Shown: positions 59,909-64,000 of the stretch, piece after piece
How the letters are laid out: each line of letters opens with the position of its first letter
How positions within the stretch are numbered: position 1 is the stretch's first letter
Source: Bacteroidota bacterium
GTDB lineage: Bacteria > Bacteroidota > Bacteroidia > Flavobacteriales_F > PHOS-HE28
DNA: 64,000 nt
Direction: 5' to 3'
Assembly: GCA_014584605.1 (NCBI GenBank)
Contig: JACTMO010000083.1
Span: 1-64,000 of the forward strand
The notes under the pieces: model-generated
Database searches by the model: none
Told to the model about the DNA's origin: nothing
What the model saw: only the letters and a program-made list of their open reading frames with translations
Program-made: the position numbers and the translations under genes

Positions 59909-61034
59909 GGCTCCGCGCCGCTCACGGCCCGGTTTCTGGCAACGCCCCTTCTGGTGGGCCAACCTGCTGGCGGTGCTGCTGCTCCTGCTGGCCTACCTGT
60001 CCGTGCGCGTGCCGCCTGAACGGGCATGGCCGCTGGCCTTCCTGGGCATGGCCTATCCCTTCATGCTCCCCGTGCATCTGTTCTTCCTGATCTGGTGGGC
60101 CCTCTTCCGGCCCAAGCGGATGCTCGTAAGCCTGGCGGCCGTGGCCCTGGGGGCCGGGCACCTCGGCGACCACGTGCAACTCTTCGGCCGTACGCGGGCG
60201 CCGGCGGACGCCGTGGGACCACACCTGAAGGTGATGTCCTACAACGTGCGGCTGTTCGACCTCTACAACTGGAGCGGCAACACCCGCACGCGCAACGAGA
60301 TCCTGGACCTCATCGCCTTCGAAGGGGCGGACATTCTCTGCCTCCAGGAGTTCTTCCTCGCCGAGGACCAACGGTTCTTCAACACCAAGGACACGCTGCT
60401 GCGCCACTTGGGCTACAAGAGCTGCCACGACAGCTATACGGCGCATACGCGTCGCGGCCACCATTTCGGCATCGCCACCTTCAGCACCCTGCCCATTGTT
60501 GGCAAGGGCACCCTGGAATTCCCCGACGACCTCAACAACCTGTGCATCTGGACGGACCTGATGTTGGGGGGCGACACCGTGCGGGTGTACAACGCCCATC
60601 TGGCCAGCGTGCGGTTCGGGGACACCGAGTACAGGTTCATGGAGGAGCTGGACCGCCGTGCGGACACCGACAGCCTGCGCAGCGGCGGATCGCGCATCGC
60701 GGGGCTGCTGCGCAACGCCTTCCTGCGGCGCGCCCGGGAGGCACGCATGATCACCACCCACATGGCCGGCAGTCCGCATCCGGTGCTGTATTGCGGCGAC
60801 CTGAACGATACCCCGATGAGCTACGGCTACGGCCTGCTCACCCAGCAGCTCACCGACGCGTTCGTGGAGAGCGGGCGGGGCACGGGGTCCACCTACATCG
60901 GGGTGTTCCCCAGCTTCCGCATCGACCACATCATGCACGGGCCCGGGTTCACCACGTGGAACTTCCGCACCCTTCCCGAGGAGCTCAGCGACCATCGCGC
61001 CATCGTTTGCGAGGTGGCGCGGCGCGCGTCCTGA
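59901..61034 (+). CDS. Membrane-anchored endonuclease/exonuclease/phosphatase family protein
   Basis: A 377-residue protein. Three N-terminal hydrophobic segments (LAVLLLLLAYLSV, LAFLGMAYPFMLPVHLFFLI, VSLAAVALGAGHLGD) precede an EEP catalytic domain (about 105-375). Its motifs are LKVMSYNVRLFD, GADILCLQEFFLAEDQ (metal Glu), PVLYCGDLNDTPMSYGY (catalytic Asp/Asn) and LSDHRAIVCEV (terminal His). The active site faces the side after the third helix. The substrate may be a phosphodiester or phospholipid. It closes the mutL-rhomboid-rhomboid run typical of Bacteroidota. Confidence 0.9.
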   Translation: MTEAPRRSRPGFWQRPFWWANLLAVLLLLLAYLSVRVPPERAWPLAFLGMAYPFMLPVHLFFLIWWALFRPKRMLVSLAAVALGAGHLGDHVQLFGRTRAPADAVGPHLKVMSYNVRLFDLYNWSGNTRTRNEILDLIAFEGADILCLQEFFLAEDQRFFNTKDTLLRHLGYKSCHDSYTAHTRRGHHFGIATFSTLPIVGKGTLEFPDDLNNLCIWTDLMLGGDTVRVYNAHLASVRFGDTEYRFMEELDRRADTDSLRSGGSRIAGLLRNAFLRRAREARMITTHMAGSPHPVLYCGDLNDTPMSYGYGLLTQQLTDAFVESGRGTGSTYIGVFPSFRIDHIMHGPGFTTWNFRTLPEELSDHRAIVCEVARRAS

Positions 61035-61052
61035 AGCCTGTCCGCGTGCGGG

Positions 61053-61922
61053 TCAGCGGCCTTCCACGGCCACAGGTGCAAGGCTGTAGCCCAGGACCCG
61101 CAGGCGCTCGAGCACACCGCCTTCCCCCGGCAGGTGGGCGGCGCCCACGGCGAAGAAGCAACTGCATCCCTCGCTCAATCGCGCCGCCATCCGTTCGGCC
61201 ATCCGTTCGTTGCGCCGGGCCAGCAGCGCCGCATCCATGGAGCTGGGCATTCCGCCCTCGCGCACCACGGCGAGCAGGGCCTCCATGTCCTGCCTCGCAT
61301 ACGCCTCCATCATGCGCTCCATCTCACCCCGGTACAGGTCCTTGCGCACCATTTCCAGCAGCATGGCGGCCTGGTCCTTCAACGGGATGGCATCGATGGC
61401 CTCCAGCTGCTCGGCGAAGGTCTCCAGGCCGCTCACCGGTTTGCCGGCGGCACGCGCCCGCAGTTGCAGAGCTTCGTCCAGTACACGGGCGCTGTCCTTC
61501 CCCATCATCGTCTCGGTGAGCAGGGCCATCGACCAGAACGGCTTCATGCGGTCGCTGGCGAGGGCCATGATGCCGAGGTGTTCCTTGAGGGCGGTGCGCA
61601 CCCGCTCCAGGTCCCTGGCCCGGTACAGGTCCGCCAGTGTACCGCCGTCGGGCATCTGCATGGCCCCCAGCATGGCCAGTCCGCCTTGTGCCAGCGCCTG
61701 GTCGTCCAACTCCCCCACCAGCTCGGCGCAGGCGTCCACGGCGCTCCACACGCTGTCGTTCCCCTGGTAGGCACGCGCATCGCGGCTGTGCATGGTGCCC
61801 AGCACATAGGCGGGGCCTGTGACCTCGGGACCGGTGATGCGCCAGAGCACACTCCGGGGCAACGCCTGGCCCCGGGCCGTTACGGCGGCTCCCAGAAGGA
61901 GCGCGAGCAGGAAGAGGCGCAT
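61053..61922 (-). CDS. TraB/GumN family protein
   Basis: A 289-residue exported protein with a signal peptide (MRLFLLALLLGAAVTARGQA). The TraB/GumN core is VLGTMHSRDARAYQG near the N terminus (GTxH motif) and CSCFFAVGAAHLPGEGGVLE near the C terminus (GxxHL motif); helical segments lie between. The fold relates to Tiki metalloproteases, but the activity of bacterial members is not settled. The start at 61922 is supported by a TACCTTGG element 5 nt upstream; the track start at 62330 overlaps mtaB. Confidence 0.88.
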   Translation of the reverse strand: MRLFLLALLLGAAVTARGQALPRSVLWRITGPEVTGPAYVLGTMHSRDARAYQGNDSVWSAVDACAELVGELDDQALAQGGLAMLGAMQMPDGGTLADLYRARDLERVRTALKEHLGIMALASDRMKPFWSMALLTETMMGKDSARVLDEALQLRARAAGKPVSGLETFAEQLEAIDAIPLKDQAAMLLEMVRKDLYRGEMERMMEAYARQDMEALLAVVREGGMPSSMDAALLARRNERMAERMAARLSEGCSCFFAVGAAHLPGEGGVLERLRVLGYSLAPVAVEGR

Positions 61923-61927
61923 GGGCG

Positions 61928-61935
61928 CCAAGGTA
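61928..61935 (-). promoter_or_regulatory. TAnnTTTG-type -7 element (TACCTTGG)
   Basis: On the minus strand, it ends 5 nt before the 61922 start codon of the TraB/GumN gene. Confidence 0.5.
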
Positions 61936-61945
61936 GGCCCTGCGG

Positions 61946-62059
61946 TCAGAGGTAGAGGAAGGCCAGCAGGAAGGAGGCGATGGAGAGGATGGCGCAGAGC
62001 GCGCCACCGGTGAGGATCAGCTGGCTGCGGTTGCCGGAGGGAGCGCGAAGGGTGCCCAT
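61946..62059 (-). CDS. Small single-pass membrane protein, 37 residues
   Basis: Too short to be tracked by itself; it is the C-terminal part of a longer track frame. MGTLRAPSGNRSQ is followed by one uninterrupted membrane helix (LILTGGALCAILSIASFLLA) ending FLYL. It lies 23 bp upstream of the TraB/GumN gene on the same strand. The clean hydrophobic helix argues for a real product, but no family is recognised. Confidence 0.5.
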   Translation of the reverse strand: MGTLRAPSGNRSQLILTGGALCAILSIASFLLAFLYL

Positions 62060-62198
62060 GAAGGTCGGATACGGGACGAAGACGGCGCGATCGAAAGAGG
62101 GTTGCCACGGCCCCCCGCCCCCGGTGTCGTGAAGGCCGGAACATCGCGGGGCGGGCGGTGTCGTGTGCCTCTCCGCCCGACGGCCTGCGGCGGGCACG

Positions 62199-62206
62199 TA
62201 CCTTCG
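62199..62206 (+). promoter_or_regulatory. TAnnTTTG-type -7 element (TACCTTCG)
   Basis: It lies 41 nt before the ATG at 62248 of mtaB and downstream of the track start at 62158, supporting the shorter gene. Confidence 0.5.
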
Positions 62207-62247
62207 CAGCCCGCCACGGGGGCCTGTACCCCGCGCGCACGGGCCTG

Positions 62248-63636
62248 ATGAGCTCCCCCCGCACCGTTGCCTTCCACACCCTGGGCTGCAAGCTCAACTT
62301 CGCCGAGACCAGCACGCTGGCGCGCAGCATGGAGGAGGCGGGCTATGCCCTGGTGCGGCCCGAGGGTCGGCCGGACGTGTTCGTGCTGAACACCTGTAGC
62401 GTTACCGAGAACGCCGACCGGGAATGCCGGCAGTGGGTGCGCCGCTTCCAGCGGAACGACCCGGATGCCTTTGTGGTGGTGGTGGGCTGCTATGCCCAGC
62501 TGAAGCCGGAGGAGATCGCGGCGATCCCGGGTGTGGACCTGGTGCTGGGCGCCAATGAGAAGTTCGACCTCGCGGCCCACATCGCCGCCTCGGGCGGCAA
62601 GGGACCGGCGGGGCGGGCGCTGCACGGACCGGTCAAGGACCTGCGCCGCTTCGTTCCCTCGTGGAACGACCCGGCAGGCCCCGCCGTGGGCGGTCGCACG
62701 CGCAGCTTCCTGAAGGTCCAGGACGGCTGCGACTACTTCTGCAGCTTCTGCACCATCCCCCTGGCCCGGGGGCGCAGCCGTAGTGGCACCATCGCGCAGA
62801 CCGTGGCCCTGGCGGAACGGATCGCCGCCACGGGGGTGAAGGAGATCGTGCTCACGGGGGTGAACACCGGCGATTTCGGCCGCCAGCATGGAGAGGACCT
62901 GCTGGGGTTGATCGAGGCGCTGGACCGGGTGGAAGGCATCGAACGCTTCCGGATCAGCAGCATCGAACCCAACCTGTGCCACGACGGCATCCTGGAGCAC
63001 GTGGCCCGCAGCCGGCGGTTCGTGTCGCACTTCCACATGCCCCTGCAGAGCGGCAGCGACCACCTGCTGCGCCGCATGCGGCGCCGCTATGACACCGCCC
63101 TCTACACCAAACGGGTGCAACGGATCCGGGCCCTGATGCCCGACGCCTGCATCGGTGCGGACGTGATCACCGGCACGCCGGGCGAGACCGAGGAGGAGTT
63201 CCTGCGGACCCACGCTTTCCTGCGCGAACTGGCCGTGGACCACCTGCACGTGTTCACCTACAGCGAGCGGGCCAATACCACTGCCGTGCGCCCGGGTGCC
63301 GCCGACGGCGACGAGCGCGTGCCCATGGAGCTGCGCCGTGCGCGCACCAGGCAGCTGCGCGTGCTCAGCGACAAGCTCCACCGCACCTTTCTGGAGCGGC
63401 ACCTGGGCACCGAGCGTCCCGTGCTGTTCGAGGCCGAGGAGTTGAACGGCCGCATGCTGGGCACCACCGACAACTACATCCGGGTGTCCATGCCCTACGA
63501 CCCGGCTCGCGTGAACACCGTGGTGCGGGTGCGGCTCGACCGGGTGGACGGGGACGGGCACGTGACGGGCGTGGTACCGAGCGCCCTGGGACGTACCGGA
63601 ACGGCCCTGGAAGCGGGCCTGACAACCGTCCGCTGA
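62248..63636 (+). CDS. mtaB: tRNA (N6-threonylcarbamoyladenosine37-C2) methylthiotransferase MtaB-type
   Basis: A 462-residue radical-SAM methylthiotransferase. The N-terminal MTTase domain has cluster cysteines in FHTLGCKLNFAETS, VLNTCSVTENADRECRQW and VVVVGCYAQLKPEE. The radical-SAM motif CxxxCxxC is in VQDGCDYFCSFCTIPLARG. TGVNTGDFG, FHMPLQSGSDHLLRRM and VFTYSERANT follow, and a C-terminal TRAM-like segment ends the chain. The CKLN and TENADRECRQ context favours MtaB (ms2t6A37 in tRNA) over RimO or MiaB. The start MSSPRTVAFHTLGC at 62248 is used. Confidence 0.92.
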   Translation: MSSPRTVAFHTLGCKLNFAETSTLARSMEEAGYALVRPEGRPDVFVLNTCSVTENADRECRQWVRRFQRNDPDAFVVVVGCYAQLKPEEIAAIPGVDLVLGANEKFDLAAHIAASGGKGPAGRALHGPVKDLRRFVPSWNDPAGPAVGGRTRSFLKVQDGCDYFCSFCTIPLARGRSRSGTIAQTVALAERIAATGVKEIVLTGVNTGDFGRQHGEDLLGLIEALDRVEGIERFRISSIEPNLCHDGILEHVARSRRFVSHFHMPLQSGSDHLLRRMRRRYDTALYTKRVQRIRALMPDACIGADVITGTPGETEEEFLRTHAFLRELAVDHLHVFTYSERANTTAVRPGAADGDERVPMELRRARTRQLRVLSDKLHRTFLERHLGTERPVLFEAEELNGRMLGTTDNYIRVSMPYDPARVNTVVRVRLDRVDGDGHVTGVVPSALGRTGTALEAGLTTVR

Positions 63637-63639
63637 GCC

Positions 63640-64000
63640 ATGTATCCCACGCTCTACCACGCACTGCTGGACCTGACGGGGATCGACCTGCCGTTCCTGA
63701 AGTTCCTCAACAGCTTCGGCTTCTTCGTGGCGGTGGCCTTCGTGGTCGCCAACCGGCTGCTGACCGCCGAGCTGCGGCGCAAGGCCGCCACGGGGCTGCT
63801 GCGGCCCTCCACCCGCACGGTCACCATCGGCCTTCCGGCAAGCCCGGGCGAACTGGCCGTGCAGGCCTTGCTGGGCTTCGTTCTTGGCTGGAAGGGGCTG
63901 TATCTGGTGATGCACGGTGCGGAGGCCACGGCGGACACCAAGGCCTTTCTCTTCAGCGGAACGGGCAGCATCGTGGGCGGCGTTCTGGGGGCCCTCGTCC
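63640..64000 (+). CDS. Prolipoprotein diacylglyceryl transferase-like protein, 5' part
   Basis: Cut by the window end and absent from the ORF track. The ATG lies 3 bp after the mtaB stop. The first 120 residues read MYPTLYHALLDLTGIDLPFL, then LNSFGFFVAVAFVVANRLL (membrane helix), a basic cytosolic stretch, then VQALLGFVLGWKGLYLVM. A short N terminus followed by a glycine/phenylalanine-rich helix is typical of the start of Bacteroidota Lgt-like proteins, which lipidate prolipoproteins at the inner membrane. The catalytic region lies beyond the window, so this call is provisional. Confidence 0.6.
   Translation, partial: MYPTLYHALLDLTGIDLPFLKFLNSFGFFVAVAFVVANRLLTAELRRKAATGLLRPSTRTVTIGLPASPGELAVQALLGFVLGWKGLYLVMHGAEATADTKAFLFSGTGSIVGGVLGALV

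Noticed and set aside
1-64000. tRNA, rRNA, riboswitch or CRISPR features
   Set aside because: Reading intergenic spacers on both strands I saw no cloverleaf-like segments, rRNA landmarks, known riboswitch cores or direct-repeat arrays. A covariance-model scan would be needed to exclude small RNAs.

Overview
The window is a dense, GC-rich bacterial chromosome segment from a member of the Bacteroidota, most likely a GC-rich Flavobacteriales lineage. Four things point there. Several secreted proteins end in type IX secretion (T9SS) sorting domains. Start codons are repeatedly preceded by the TAnnTTTG promoter element instead of a Shine-Dalgarno site. Conserved Bacteroidota gene neighbourhoods are present (ZapB-like/zapA/rny beside a divergent M23 peptidase; mutL/rhomboid/rhomboid/EEP phosphatase). 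Typical families such as DUF6702, phosphosulfolactate synthase and fused E1 alpha-beta also occur. No rRNA, tRNA, CRISPR array, phage or complete insertion sequence was recognised.

Layout. 1-7.7 kb: a decayed GH38 alpha-mannosidase relic, small housekeeping genes (SUI1, DUF488), an alpha/beta hydrolase, a T9SS cargo protein with a small lipoprotein, a TylF-type methyltransferase, and an oxidoreductase overlapping an internally duplicated unknown protein. 7.8-16.5 kb: fused 2-oxoacid dehydrogenase E1, an LTA-synthase-like membrane enzyme, a lipid kinase, an M1 peptidase, DUF6702 and an M15 peptidase. 16.7-19.9 kb: a ModE-like regulator, a TonB-dependent receptor and a sulfite-oxidase-fold lipoprotein, which look like a metal (molybdate or tungstate) uptake unit. 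20.6-27.4 kb is the most fluid stretch: an NHL-repeat T9SS protein, an AAA_14/DUF4143 ATPase framed by matching palindromes, an AraC regulator, a 163-bp hairpin element, a methyltransferase, and two truncated gene relics abutting at one junction.

27.4-37.7 kb: phosphoglucosamine mutase, a TPR protein overlapping phosphosulfolactate synthase, a rhodanese, a large conserved Bacteroidota protein, then an overlapping run (deacetylase-like, formyltransferase, WD40, polytopic glycosyltransferase-like). A 315-bp element with 22-bp terminal inverted repeats supplies the stop codons of both flanking convergent genes at 37.7-38.0 kb. 38-46 kb: SLC13 permease, epimerase, methyltransferase, RNase Y, ZapA, ZapB-like, M23 peptidase. 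46.1-50 kb: a compact unit of adenylation enzyme, carrier protein, GNAT and AAC(3)-family acyltransferase. 50.1-53.2 kb: a MacAB-like ABC transporter. 53.2-64 kb: GH3/beta-lactamase fusion, mutL, two rhomboids, EEP phosphatase, TraB/GumN protein, mtaB and the start of an lgt-like gene.

Gene organisation is tight, with many 4-bp ATGA or GTGA overlaps. Ten genes carry a TAnnTTTG-like element ending exactly 4-5 nt before the start codon, which predicts leaderless or nearly leaderless mRNAs. All functional assignments come from reading motifs by eye; no database search was run.
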